Source: Thalassolituus sp. UBA1087
GTDB lineage: Bacteria; Pseudomonadota; Gammaproteobacteria; Pseudomonadales; Oceanobacteraceae
Reading direction: 5' to 3'
DNA: 64,000 nt
Assembly (NCBI GenBank): GCA_002314145.1
Contig: DCCG01000019.1
Location: forward strand, 176,541-240,540
Positions 24,913 through 34,050 of the stretch are shown here, piece after piece. The notes under the pieces were generated by a model. That model did no database searches. It saw only the letters and a program-made list of their open reading frames with translations, and was not told the origin of the DNA. Position numbers and translations under genes: made by a program. The number at the start of each line of letters is the position of its first letter. Positions within the stretch are counted from its first letter, which is position 1.

Positions 24913-26238
24913 TTACATAAAATTTTGTGGACGCCTTAACAGTGTCAGAAAAGTACCGCTCATAAATAAAGCCCGGCCCAGCATAAAGGCATAAAAAGCC
25001 AGCCAGAGACCGGTATTACCCCATTCCCGGGTGAGCAGCCAGAGCGGCAGGAACATCACCAGCACGGACAGAATCATGGCATTGCGCATCTGCGCCGTGG
25101 CCTGAGCGCCGATAAAAATACCGTCCAGCCAGAAGCCGGGCATGCCCATCAGCGGCAGGAAAAACAGAAACCAGCGGTACTCATGCAACACCGGCAGCAG
25201 CGCCGGGTTATCCGTTAACAGGCGGAACAGGTAAGACCCCGAAAGCGCAAAAGCGAGCGTCAGCAAGAGCGCCATAAACAGCATATTGATACCGGTAAGA
25301 CGCACGGTGCGTATCACGGCCTCTGTCTGTTTGCCGCCGAGACTCTGGCCGGTCAGGGTTTCCGCCGCATGAGCAAAACCATCCAGGCCGTTGGATATCA
25401 GCATCAGCAGGCTGATCAGCATGGCATTGGCGGCCAGCACCAGTTCGCCCTGACGCGCTCCCTGAGCGGTGAAGAAAGCAAACACGCCGAGCAGCAGCAG
25501 GGTGCGGATAAACAAATGACGGTTGATGCGCAGCATGGGCTTAAGCAGTGTCAGTGAAGGCATTTTGCCCAGCGATACCAGACCATGGCGATGGGCAAAC
25601 CAGAGCCCCACCGCCAATCCGGAGTAGTCCGCTATGACACTGCCCAGTGCTACGCCATCGCTGGTCATATGCAGGTGGAACACCAGAAAGTAATCGAGCA
25701 CGGCGTTCAGCAGATTGGCCACGGTCAGGACGATTAACGGGATACGGGTGCGGCCAAGGCCGATAAACCAGCCGGTCAGCACGTACTGGCCCAGCACCGC
25801 CGGCGCGGCAGTCAAACGGATCAGCAGATACTCCCGTGCGCCGGACTGTATCTCTGCGCTGCCGCCCATCAGGGGCAGTAACAGCGGCACGGCAATCAGG
25901 GCACAGGTCAGCACCAGTGCCAGTACAGGAATGATCAGCCACAATGCCTGTTGCAGTACCTGTACCGGATTACTCTGCTGACCATAAGCTCTGGCGGTCA
26001 GTGAGGTGGTCCCCATGCGCAGAAAACCAAAACTCCAGAACAGCAGGGTAAAAACCTGTGCGCCCACCGCCACGGCGCCCAGATGCACGGCATCCGGCAA
26101 ATGACCCAGTACCGCACTGTCCACCAGTCCCAGTAAGGGTACTGTGATATTGCTCAGCATCACCGGCCAGGCCAGTGCCCAGATACGGCGTTGATTGATG
26201 TCTGTGGGGGCAGAGGTCAGAGGAACAGCGGAGCTCAT
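24913..26238 (-). CDS. MATE-family efflux transporter (DinF/NorM type)
   Basis: A 441-residue membrane protein with twelve predicted helices. RRIWALAWPVMLSNITVPLLGLVDSAVLGH at the start and GFLRMGTTSLTARAYG (about 90-105) are DinF-branch signatures. It exports cationic or toxic compounds using Na or H gradients. The ATG ending at 26238 aligns with DinF starts; a longer in-frame reading to 26343 has no better ribosome site. The gene is divergent from codB. In other genomes dinF belongs to the SOS regulon, but no LexA box was recognised upstream here. Confidence 0.88.
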   Translation of the reverse strand: MSSAVPLTSAPTDINQRRIWALAWPVMLSNITVPLLGLVDSAVLGHLPDAVHLGAVAVGAQVFTLLFWSFGFLRMGTTSLTARAYGQQSNPVQVLQQALWLIIPVLALVLTCALIAVPLLLPLMGGSAEIQSGAREYLLIRLTAAPAVLGQYVLTGWFIGLGRTRIPLIVLTVANLLNAVLDYFLVFHLHMTSDGVALGSVIADYSGLAVGLWFAHRHGLVSLGKMPSLTLLKPMLRINRHLFIRTLLLLGVFAFFTAQGARQGELVLAANAMLISLLMLISNGLDGFAHAAETLTGQSLGGKQTEAVIRTVRLTGINMLFMALLLTLAFALSGSYLFRLLTDNPALLPVLHEYRWFLFFLPLMGMPGFWLDGIFIGAQATAQMRNAMILSVLVMFLPLWLLTREWGNTGLWLAFYAFMLGRALFMSGTFLTLLRRPQNFM

Positions 26239-26350
26239 GGAATACAGCCAATACAGCAACAGAAGGATGGCCGCCATGATACCTGTGCTGCTGCAGAAAT
26301 GCTCCGCCAGCGGGCATTGCCGGAGCTCTGGCTGCATCCTCATGAAGCAC

Positions 26351-26413
26351 AGAACCGGGAAGGGTTCTGGTTAATATTTTGTACGTGGCAGGCGATTGTG
26401 CGATATGCACAAT
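26351..26413. promoter_or_regulatory. Inverted repeats in the MATE/codB divergent promoter region
   Basis: The 302-bp gap holds two palindromes. ATTGTGC (26395-26401) and GCACAAT (26407-26413) are a perfect 7-bp inverted repeat with a 5-bp spacer. AGAACC (26351-26356) and GGTTCT (26363-26368) are a perfect 6-bp repeat with spacer GGGAAG. The first is a good operator candidate for the PucR-type regulator encoded in the codB operon. No other feature is seen in the gap. Confidence 0.45.
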
Positions 26414-26540
26414 AAAATTATTCTCTTTCTTGTTGGTAGTGACGGCCTTTCCCGTCAGGCAGGGCAAATAAAAGCGACTGGTATATGCATTGCTCTGGCT
26501 TGCGTGGACTTATCAGATACCATTGCCGGGGGAGGCAATC

Positions 26541-27797
26541 ATGAACGAAACCGATTATCCGTTAAGCGAAGTGCCCAAAAGTGCCCGTCGGGGACTGCTG
26601 CCCATGGCGGCGGTGCTGCTCGGTTTTACTTTCTTTACCGCCACCATGTGGGCCGGCGGGACATTAGGTAAGGCATTTTCTTTTTCTGAACTCCTGCTGG
26701 TGATTGTGGTGGGCAACCTGTTGCTCGGTGCTTACACTTCAGCGCTGGCGTTTATCGCATACAAGAGCGGTCTGAACTCTGTGCTGATGGGTCGCTTCTG
26801 TTTTGGTGAAGTGGGCAGCAAGCTGTCTGACTTTGTTCTCGGCTTTACCCAGATCGGCTGGTACGCCTGGGGCACAGCAACCATTGCCATCGTGTTGGTG
26901 AAAACCACCGGCATTGCGCAGAGCTGGGAAATTCCGCTGATGATACTGTTTGGTTTCGCTTTCTGTTTAACCGCCATGGTTGGCTTCCGCGGGCTGGATC
27001 TGTTATCCCGGGTGGCGGTACCGGCGATGCTGCTGTTTATTCTGATTTCGCTGTTCACCGGCATGGTGGATGTCGGCGGCATGGGCGCGCTGTTTGGTAT
27101 TGAAGTCACCGAGAGCATGAGCTTTACCGCGGCGATTACAGTTGTCATCGGTACCTTCGTCAGTGGTGGTACGCAGGCGACCAACTGGAGTCGTTTTGCT
27201 GCTTCGGGCAAAGTCGCGGTATGGGCGACCATGGCGGCGTTCTTTATCGGTAATGGTCTGATGGTGCTGACCGGTGCGCTGGGCACGCTGATTTACCAGC
27301 AGGCCGATATCGTGGATGTCATGCTGGCGCAGGGCTTTGTGGTACTGGCGGTACTGATGTTATTTATGAATATCTGGACTACCCAGGACAACACCATTTA
27401 CAACTTCGCCGTGGCCGGCTGTAACCTGCTGCGCACCGATAAGCGCCGTACCGTAACCGTTGCCGGTGCTGCCATCGGTACCGTGCTGGCGGTGTTTGGT
27501 ATGTATAACTTCCTGATTCCTTTCCTGGTACTGCTGGGGACTTTTATTCCGCCCATCGGTGGCGTCATCATGGCCGACTTCTGGCTGCGCCATAAAGGCG
27601 AATACCCGAAGCTGGCAGAGACACAGCTGCCGGCGTTTAACTGGCTGGGACTGGGCACTTATGTGGTGGCGTCGGCCGCTGCTTATTTCTCACCCTTTAT
27701 GCCACCGGTGGTGGGTGTGGCGGTGGCCTTCGTGCTGTACGGCATTCTGATTAAACTGCCGGTGGGTTCACCGGCGGCCGCAACGGAGAACGGATGA
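26541..27797 (+). CDS. codB: Cytosine permease (NCS1 family)
   Basis: A 418-residue inner-membrane transporter with about twelve helices. The N-terminal SEVPKSARRG, the TMWAGGTLGKA helix and GRFCFGEVGSKLSD match CodB, which imports cytosine with a cation. ATG at 26541 lies 6 bp after GGGGGAGG. The last codons overlap the PucR gene (ATGA). With pucR and codA it forms a complete cytosine-uptake and deamination operon. A specificity for other pyrimidines or creatinine-like bases cannot be excluded. Confidence 0.9.
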   Translation: MNETDYPLSEVPKSARRGLLPMAAVLLGFTFFTATMWAGGTLGKAFSFSELLLVIVVGNLLLGAYTSALAFIAYKSGLNSVLMGRFCFGEVGSKLSDFVLGFTQIGWYAWGTATIAIVLVKTTGIAQSWEIPLMILFGFAFCLTAMVGFRGLDLLSRVAVPAMLLFILISLFTGMVDVGGMGALFGIEVTESMSFTAAITVVIGTFVSGGTQATNWSRFAASGKVAVWATMAAFFIGNGLMVLTGALGTLIYQQADIVDVMLAQGFVVLAVLMLFMNIWTTQDNTIYNFAVAGCNLLRTDKRRTVTVAGAAIGTVLAVFGMYNFLIPFLVLLGTFIPPIGGVIMADFWLRHKGEYPKLAETQLPAFNWLGLGTYVVASAAAYFSPFMPPVVGVAVAFVLYGILIKLPVGSPAAATENG

Positions 27798-29038
27798 GCA
27801 TCAGCTGCGTTGATATTCCGCGTTTGCCCGGGCTGGAGAGCATCCGCTTCCGCGCCGGGCTGAGCGGTGGCCAGCGTATTGTGCGCTGGCCTTATGTCGC
27901 CGAGAACGATTCCATTCACCCCTGGGTGAACGGCGGCGAACTGGTGTTTATCACCGGCATTAACCACGACCGGAACGAACGCAACCTGCGTCAGCTGGTG
28001 GAAGAAGCGGTTGAGCGCGAAGTCGCCGGACTGGTTATTCTGACCGGCCCGGAATTTATTCAGCAGATTCCTGCCAGTGTGCTGGAGCTGGCCAACCGGC
28101 TGGAATTCCCGATCCTCGAACAGCCTTACGCATTGCCTATGGTGTTCGTCACCGAGGTCATCAGTAACGCCATTGTGCAGGACAACCTGATCGGCCAGTC
28201 AGTGCGCCTGTTCCTGACGCGGCTGATTAATGGCTTTGCCCAGGCACCGGAGCTGATTCATCTGCGCGCCAGCGAGCTGGGCATCAGTGATGCCAAACCC
28301 TTCGCCACACTGGCGCTGCGCTTTGGTGACCTGCCAGCGGCAGAAACGGAAGAACACAGACACCGCCTGCTGCATCTGCGCCATGAGCTGGAACAGCAGC
28401 TGGGCGATCTGCTCAAGCGCCGTGGCATCGACTGGCCGGTGCTCGCCTATGAGCAGGATATGCTGGCCATCTGGCCGGTGGAGGAATCCCATGTCGGCAG
28501 CATCCGCGACGATCTGGAACAGGCACTGAGCTGGCTGCAGAAACACTTCCCGCAGGTGCCGCTGTATGCCGGTGTCAGTGACCTGCAGCCGGGGCTGGTG
28601 AAACTCGCCGATGCCACCGAACAGGCGCGGCAGGCGGTGCAGTTTGCTGTACAGAACCAGCATCAGCGCATTTTCTTTTACGAGCAGCTGGGCATTTCCC
28701 GGCTGTTTGCGGCGATTCCCAAACGCAGCTTATTAGCGGAATTCTGCCAGCAACAACTGGGTGAGCTGTGCTTCGCCCGGGACCCGGCGTCGGCTGAACT
28801 GAAAGCCACGCTGAATACCTGGCTCAATTGTTTTGGCCATCAGCAGAACACCGCCGAAGCACTGGGCATTCACCGCAACACCTTAAGTTATCGTCTGAAG
28901 CGTATTGAAGAACGGCTGGGCTACGCCCTGCAGGACCCGTATCAGCGGCTCAACCTGCAGAACGCTCTGCTGATCGAGCAGATACTGTTTCAGCATCACA
29001 ATATTGAAAGTCAGATCAACGAGCGAGACCCGCTATGA
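27794..29038 (+). CDS. PucR-family transcriptional regulator
   Basis: A 414-residue regulator. The N-terminal PucR domain (about 1-125) includes VNGGELVFITGI and VAGLVILTGPEF. A variable GGDEF-like middle domain follows. The C-terminal HTH_30 domain (about 340-400) contains QQNTAEALGIHRNTLSYRLKRIEERLG. PucR-type proteins control purine or related nitrogen catabolism. Its position between codB and codA, overlapping both by 4 bp, makes it the likely local activator. It may act at 26395-26413. Confidence 0.9.
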   Translation: MSISCVDIPRLPGLESIRFRAGLSGGQRIVRWPYVAENDSIHPWVNGGELVFITGINHDRNERNLRQLVEEAVEREVAGLVILTGPEFIQQIPASVLELANRLEFPILEQPYALPMVFVTEVISNAIVQDNLIGQSVRLFLTRLINGFAQAPELIHLRASELGISDAKPFATLALRFGDLPAAETEEHRHRLLHLRHELEQQLGDLLKRRGIDWPVLAYEQDMLAIWPVEESHVGSIRDDLEQALSWLQKHFPQVPLYAGVSDLQPGLVKLADATEQARQAVQFAVQNQHQRIFFYEQLGISRLFAAIPKRSLLAEFCQQQLGELCFARDPASAELKATLNTWLNCFGHQQNTAEALGIHRNTLSYRLKRIEERLGYALQDPYQRLNLQNALLIEQILFQHHNIESQINERDPL

Positions 29039-30300
29039 AAATCATCAACGCGCGCCTGCGTCATAAGCCAGAGCTGTACACAGTCACCATCGCCGACGGT
29101 AAATTCAGCGCTATCCAGACACAGCAGGGTGAACTGGCCGCACAGGATGGAGACACCGATGCGGGCGGCAACCTGTTATGCGCCCCCTTCGTTGAGCCTC
29201 ATATTCACCTCGATGCGGCACTGACCGCAGGTGAACCGGCATGGAACCAGAGCGGCACTCTGTTTGAAGGCATTGAACGCTGGGGCGAGCGCAAGCCGCT
29301 GCTCAGCGAAGACGATATCCGCTCGCGCGCCATGGCGACCATTGAACTGCTGGTGCAGAACGGCGTGCAGGCCATCCGTACCCACGCCGACACCACAGAC
29401 CCATCGCTGATCGGCGTAAAAACCCTGTGCGCGATCCGCGATGAGTTGAAAGATAAAATTACCCTGCAGGTGGTCGCCTTTCCGCAGGACGGCATGATGG
29501 CCTCAGCAGAAGCCACCCGGCAGATGGAAGAAGCACTGGAGATCGGCTGCGATGTGGTGGGCGGTATCCCGCACTTTGAATACACCCGTGAGCTGGGTGA
29601 GCAGTCGGTCAAACACCTGCTGGCGCTGGCGCGTCAATACGACCGGCTGGTGGACGTGCACTGCGATGAGATCGACGATCCGAACTCGCGCTTTCTTGAA
29701 GTGCTCGCCTGCGAAGCCATGTTCCACGATATGGGCGCGCGCGTGACTGCCAGCCATACCACCGCCATGCATTCCTACGATAACGCCTACTGCTCCAAGC
29801 TGTTCCGCCTGCTGAAGAACTCCGGCATTAATTTCGTTTCCTGCCCGACGGAAAGCATTCACCTGCAGGGCCGTTTTGATACTTACCCCAAACGCCGGGG
29901 CGTCACCCGGGTGAAAGAGCTGCGCGATGCTGGTATGAACGTATGCCTCGGCGAAGACTCCATTTTTGACCCCTGGTATTCGCTGGGTAATGGTCGACTG
30001 CTGCGCACGCTGGATTTTGCCATGCACATCTGCCAGATGATGGGTTATCAGGATTTTGCCAGCGCACTGGATTTTATTACCGACAACTCCGCCCGCACCT
30101 TGTGTTTAGAGAACTACGGCATTGCCGTGGGCAACCCGGCCAGCTTTATTCTGCTGGATGGCGAAGACGACTACAGCGTGCTGCGCAAACAGGGCGACGT
30201 GCTGCTGTCAGTACGGAATGGCAAGGTGATTATGCAGCGCCGCCCGGCAGAGGTGATGACTGCGCCCTGGATTACGCCTCCGGCTTTTGCCCGTCACTGA
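29035..30300 (+). CDS. codA: Cytosine deaminase-type amidohydrolase
   Basis: A 421-residue enzyme of the CodA family, which converts cytosine to uracil and ammonia in the cytoplasm using iron or zinc. Metal ligands are H56 and H58 (EPHIHLD), H209 (VHCDEID) and D308, with E212 as the proton carrier. NQSGTLFEGIERWGERK and LQGRFDTYPKRRG are near-identical to E. coli CodA. Where E. coli has Asp-Asp (313-314) this protein has Asp308-Ser309. The residue at 314 contacts the substrate side in E. coli, so preference may differ. A creatinine or isoguanine deaminase remains possible. Confidence 0.88.
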   Translation: MKIINARLRHKPELYTVTIADGKFSAIQTQQGELAAQDGDTDAGGNLLCAPFVEPHIHLDAALTAGEPAWNQSGTLFEGIERWGERKPLLSEDDIRSRAMATIELLVQNGVQAIRTHADTTDPSLIGVKTLCAIRDELKDKITLQVVAFPQDGMMASAEATRQMEEALEIGCDVVGGIPHFEYTRELGEQSVKHLLALARQYDRLVDVHCDEIDDPNSRFLEVLACEAMFHDMGARVTASHTTAMHSYDNAYCSKLFRLLKNSGINFVSCPTESIHLQGRFDTYPKRRGVTRVKELRDAGMNVCLGEDSIFDPWYSLGNGRLLRTLDFAMHICQMMGYQDFASALDFITDNSARTLCLENYGIAVGNPASFILLDGEDDYSVLRKQGDVLLSVRNGKVIMQRRPAEVMTAPWITPPAFARH

Positions 30301-30486
30301 GCCTTGTAAAAGTGATAACCATGCGTTGCCGGTACCTGGATCATGGTAACGCTGTGTCGCGTCCCTGTGCGGCCAATTGTCTCTGAAGCGTCAGGCCGGC
30401 CGTTGTTATACTCTGCACCCTGAATAACATGAACGATGAAAATGGATGGTTGGCCGCTAAGCTGGCAGACCACGGGGGCAGAGCAA

Positions 30487-31098
30487 ATGAAAGGTGTAAG
30501 CGGATTAGCCATTATTCTGGTGTTGGCACTGGCGGGCGGTATCACGGCGGCGCAATGGCCTGAGTATCAGACCATGCAGGTGCTGCGACAGGATGGCGTG
30601 GTGCTGTTCCCGCAGGCGCTGCCGGTGTCGGATTTCGCCTTTGTGGATGAAAACGGCGCGCCTTTTGTGAAGCAGGATCTGCAGGGTAAAAACGTCCTTA
30701 TGTTCTTTGGCTATACCTGGTGCCCGGACATCTGCCCGACCACACTGATGGATTTAAGCCGTACCTGGAAACGCCTGCCGGAAGCGGTCAAACAGCAATG
30801 GGCGGTGGTACTGGTATCCATTGATCCGGCACGGGACCGGCCGGAAAACCTCGCTCCTTATATGCATTACTTCAACCCTGACTTTAAGGCACTGACCGGG
30901 AATCCGGATGCCCTGCAGACACTGGCCGCTGAACTGAATGCGATCTACCACAGGGTAGAGCGCGACGACGGCGCGTACCTGATGGATCACAGCGCCAACC
31001 TGGCGCTGCTGAGTAAGGACGGTGACTATCTGGGCTACATCGAACCGCCCCATAACGCCAGCCGGATGGTGGCTCTGATTAAGGCGTTGTCGCAGTAA
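30487..31098 (+). CDS. SCO1/SenC-family copper-binding thioredoxin-like protein
   Basis: A 203-residue protein with an N-terminal membrane anchor (about 5-22) and a periplasmic thioredoxin fold. The copper site is complete: WCPDICPT gives the CxxxC pair near residue 84-88 and LMDHSANL gives the His near 168. SCO proteins deliver copper to the CuA centre of cytochrome oxidase or act as thiol reductases. No oxidase genes are next to it. The ATG at 30487 lies after GGGGGCAGAG and was preferred to one at 30436. Confidence 0.87.
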   Translation: MKGVSGLAIILVLALAGGITAAQWPEYQTMQVLRQDGVVLFPQALPVSDFAFVDENGAPFVKQDLQGKNVLMFFGYTWCPDICPTTLMDLSRTWKRLPEAVKQQWAVVLVSIDPARDRPENLAPYMHYFNPDFKALTGNPDALQTLAAELNAIYHRVERDDGAYLMDHSANLALLSKDGDYLGYIEPPHNASRMVALIKALSQ

Positions 31099-31121
31099 CC
31101 CATCTGCGCGTTTTCACTCCC

Positions 31122-31150
31122 AAACCGGCGCCGTTCACTGACGCCGGTTT
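31122..31150. terminator. Bidirectional hairpin between SCO and S8 protease genes
   Basis: AAACCGGCG (31122-31130) pairs perfectly with CGCCGGTTT (31142-31150). It overlaps the stop codon of the protease gene. T-runs are short on both strands, so it is a modest terminator. Confidence 0.6.
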
Positions 31151-33812
31151 ATGGTGCGGTTGTTTTTTCCGCTGCCGGTTCAACAATCTGGCGTTCCAGT
31201 GATGAGGTGGTACTGATGCCGCTGATCAGGCTGACCTGAAAGTTAATGTTGGTGCGGTCAGAGTTGACACTGATGGCGCTCATGCTGGCGCTGGTCGGAT
31301 AAGCGCCACAGGTTTCTGCGGCGGTACACAGACGGTTATCAACGTCGACATCGGAGCCGGCAATAACGTTATAGCGTCCTGCCGGTATGCCGGTGAAGGA
31401 ATAATTGCCATTGGTGGTATAGACGGTTGCTACTGTGCAGTTACTGTCGCAGTCCGGCCGGACGAGAATCACGTACTGCTGGGCGATATCATTCGCGGCG
31501 GAGACCGCACCGGTCACCATAGTAACGGCGATGCTGGTACTGGTTGTGGTCGTCGCCGCGTCATCAGCCGGGCTCGACAGGGTAATGGTGGCGCCATAGT
31601 AACCGTCCGCCAGGTCCTCACGTTTTACGGTTGCCGTGTAAGTGCCCAGTCCGGTCGCCGGATCCACACTATCGGCAACAATCGTCAGCCAGTCAGCGTT
31701 ATCCGTTACCGTTACGTCCGCGGTGCTGCCACCGCTGTTGCTGACGGTGAAGCTCAGGCTGTCGGTACCCTGATTAAAAATCAGCGCTGACGGAGACGAC
31801 TGCAGCGAGACCGGATATTCATAATTACCATTGCTCTGCAGCGCCAGCGCCTCACTGACTGCCAGATAGGCATCAATCTGACCATAGCCGAGCAGGTTGT
31901 CCCGCTCACAGGAGCCACTGTTGGCTTTGCTGGTGATCTTACAGCTGCTGATTAACGCACTGACGTCAGCGTAAGTCAGTGCCGGATAGGCGGACTTCAT
32001 CAGGGCAATGACGCCGGCCACGTGGGGTGACGCCATGGAGGTTCCCTGTAAGAAATTATAATAAGAGGCTCTGACGCCGCTGCTGTCATCCACGTAAGTA
32101 CTCAGAACGCCGTCCGGCTGGTTGTCGTTGTTGGCATCGACACCGGTATCACCGCCGGGGGCTGCGATGTCGATGGTGGAACCGTAGTTTGAGTAGTAAG
32201 AACGGTCGCCGTTGTAATCCGTGGCGCTGACGGAAATGACATTGTCGTAGGCAGCCGGATAAAAGGCCTCACTGGTGTTGTCGTTGCCGGCAGCGGCGAC
32301 CACGATGACGCCGGCGTTGGTGGCAGCGTTAACGGCTGCCTGTTCACCGGAGGAACGGGATTCAGAACCCAGACTCAGGTTGATGATGTCGGCCCGGGTC
32401 GCCGGTGTTGTGCCACTGGCATTGTCCAGCCCGGCGGCATAGTAGATAGCCTGAATGATGTCGTAACTGGTTCCGCCATCCCTGCCAAGCACCCGCAGAG
32501 GCATAACCCGGGCGTTCCAGGCCACACCTGTGCCACCCTTACCGTTATTGGCGGCGGCCGCCACCGTGCCGGACACATGGGTACCATGCCAGCTGCTTTT
32601 ACCAATGATGCTGCTGTCTCCCGGATCATCCGGATTACTATCCCGCCCGTTGCCGTCTCTGGCACTGCTGCTGTTGGAAATAAAGTCATAGCCGGTTTCC
32701 GTCAGCTGCCCCACGAGATCTTCCTGAGCCATGAACACACCGGTATCAATGACAGCGACAATGACATCATCCCCCTGCGACAGGTCCCAGGCGGTGGGCA
32801 GATTGATGGCCGGATAGTGCCATTGATAGTGATAATAAGGGTCGCCCGGTACGGCCAGAGGCTGGCGTATGTAGTTGGGCTCGGCGTAGATCACATCATC
32901 CTGCTGGCGCAGCGTCTTGATGTCGCGCAGTGTCTGGATTTTTTCCCAGATCACCGGATTGAAGTCCTGCAGCGCATCGGTGGTGGCGGAAGACGCGACA
33001 GACTTTGTTGTGGCTGAGCGGTTTAACCTGATTAATTGCGGCCCGTTACCGGCGTCCGCTGACACGCTCAGCGAGGCTGTGCTCAGGGTGTTGGCGGTGC
33101 GCGCAGCTGAAGCCGTTGTGTTGCTGCGCTGCAGAACAACCTGATTGGCAACAAAATCACTTTGCCGGGCGGTGATGGCGGTAGCACTGGCGGAAGCAAT
33201 ATTAAGCACGTATTTGGATACACCCGCTGAGGCGTTGACCAGAATGAGATAATCACCGTCCGACGGCACGGTCACAGTTTCATATTGACGGTCGGATGCC
33301 GAGCACTGCACTTCGGTGGCAGAGGGGTCATCCTGAAACAGGCATAAATCCAGGTCGCCGGGAAACAGGGCGGCATTGTAATCGGTCACCTGTAAAGTAA
33401 TGGCCTGATCCTGCTGCAGCGATACGCGGAAATAATCATTCTGATCGGCCACGTCAGAAAAATTTTCCATACTGGCATTGCCACTCAGGCGGCCATTGGT
33501 CGGTACGGCTGATGCAAAGCCCTGAATGGTGGCGAGGTTGTTAATGACCTGCGCCGCAGCCGGTGTATTGTTGCTGATTGGCGTATCGAACTCATCGTTG
33601 GTGTCCGAATCCAGCGTGATCCCCGCGCTGGCGGAAATCTGCCCACTGACAGAATAATAGGCTGTCACTCCGCTGCCGGGTTCTTCGCCGTTATCCGGCT
33701 GATCTCCGGAGGCAGGTAAACCTCCGCTTTTGCCACCACCGCAGGCTGACAATCCAACAAGGGTCATAAAGGCCAGAGGAAGAATTCGGAGTGGCAAAGC
33801 CAAAGGCATCAT
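31149..33812 (-). CDS. Secreted subtilisin-like (S8) serine protease, lipoprotein
   Basis: An 887-residue protease. The ATG ending at 33812 follows AAAGGAAAC. The signal peptide ends with lipobox GLSAC, so it is anchored to an envelope membrane or the cell surface. A pre-peptidase-like domain (about 105-225) precedes a propeptide-type region. The catalytic triad is intact: Asp in AVIDTG (about 355), His in HGTHVSGT (about 408) and Ser in GTSMASPHVAG (about 591). C-terminal Ig-like and BACON-like beta domains follow (SALIFNQGTDSLSFTVSNSG), then a carboxypeptidase-regulatory-type module (GNYSFTGIPAGRYNVIAG). Probably used to degrade extracellular protein. Confidence 0.92.
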   Translation of the reverse strand: MMPLALPLRILPLAFMTLVGLSACGGGKSGGLPASGDQPDNGEEPGSGVTAYYSVSGQISASAGITLDSDTNDEFDTPISNNTPAAAQVINNLATIQGFASAVPTNGRLSGNASMENFSDVADQNDYFRVSLQQDQAITLQVTDYNAALFPGDLDLCLFQDDPSATEVQCSASDRQYETVTVPSDGDYLILVNASAGVSKYVLNIASASATAITARQSDFVANQVVLQRSNTTASAARTANTLSTASLSVSADAGNGPQLIRLNRSATTKSVASSATTDALQDFNPVIWEKIQTLRDIKTLRQQDDVIYAEPNYIRQPLAVPGDPYYHYQWHYPAINLPTAWDLSQGDDVIVAVIDTGVFMAQEDLVGQLTETGYDFISNSSSARDGNGRDSNPDDPGDSSIIGKSSWHGTHVSGTVAAAANNGKGGTGVAWNARVMPLRVLGRDGGTSYDIIQAIYYAAGLDNASGTTPATRADIINLSLGSESRSSGEQAAVNAATNAGVIVVAAAGNDNTSEAFYPAAYDNVISVSATDYNGDRSYYSNYGSTIDIAAPGGDTGVDANNDNQPDGVLSTYVDDSSGVRASYYNFLQGTSMASPHVAGVIALMKSAYPALTYADVSALISSCKITSKANSGSCERDNLLGYGQIDAYLAVSEALALQSNGNYEYPVSLQSSPSALIFNQGTDSLSFTVSNSGGSTADVTVTDNADWLTIVADSVDPATGLGTYTATVKREDLADGYYGATITLSSPADDAATTTTSTSIAVTMVTGAVSAANDIAQQYVILVRPDCDSNCTVATVYTTNGNYSFTGIPAGRYNVIAGSDVDVDNRLCTAAETCGAYPTSASMSAISVNSDRTNINFQVSLISGISTTSSLERQIVEPAAEKTTAP

Positions 33813-34003
33813 GTGGTTTCCTTTGTATGGGACAGATTGTATGGGACAGAAACAGCAACGGCGCCTGATGCTGTCCGGCAATCAATGTTAATGCAGGGCC
33901 AGGTCATAATTCTGGCTTATTCAACCCGCTGCGCCGGCTAAAAACAAGCCCGGTTTTATTTGTGGTCTTTCGGTGTGAAGCACTTTGCATTAACCTCAGC
34001 TGA

Positions 34004-34021
34004 GCGCCGCCGTTGCGGCGC
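34004..34021 (+). other. GC hairpin in the comM leader
   Basis: GCGCCGC and GCGGCGC (34004-34010, 34015-34021) pair perfectly around CGTT, about 30 bp before the comM start. There is no T-run. It may be a leader structure; no function is claimed. Confidence 0.3.
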
Positions 34022-34050
34022 ATTACTGATAAGAATAGCAAGGAATGCTT

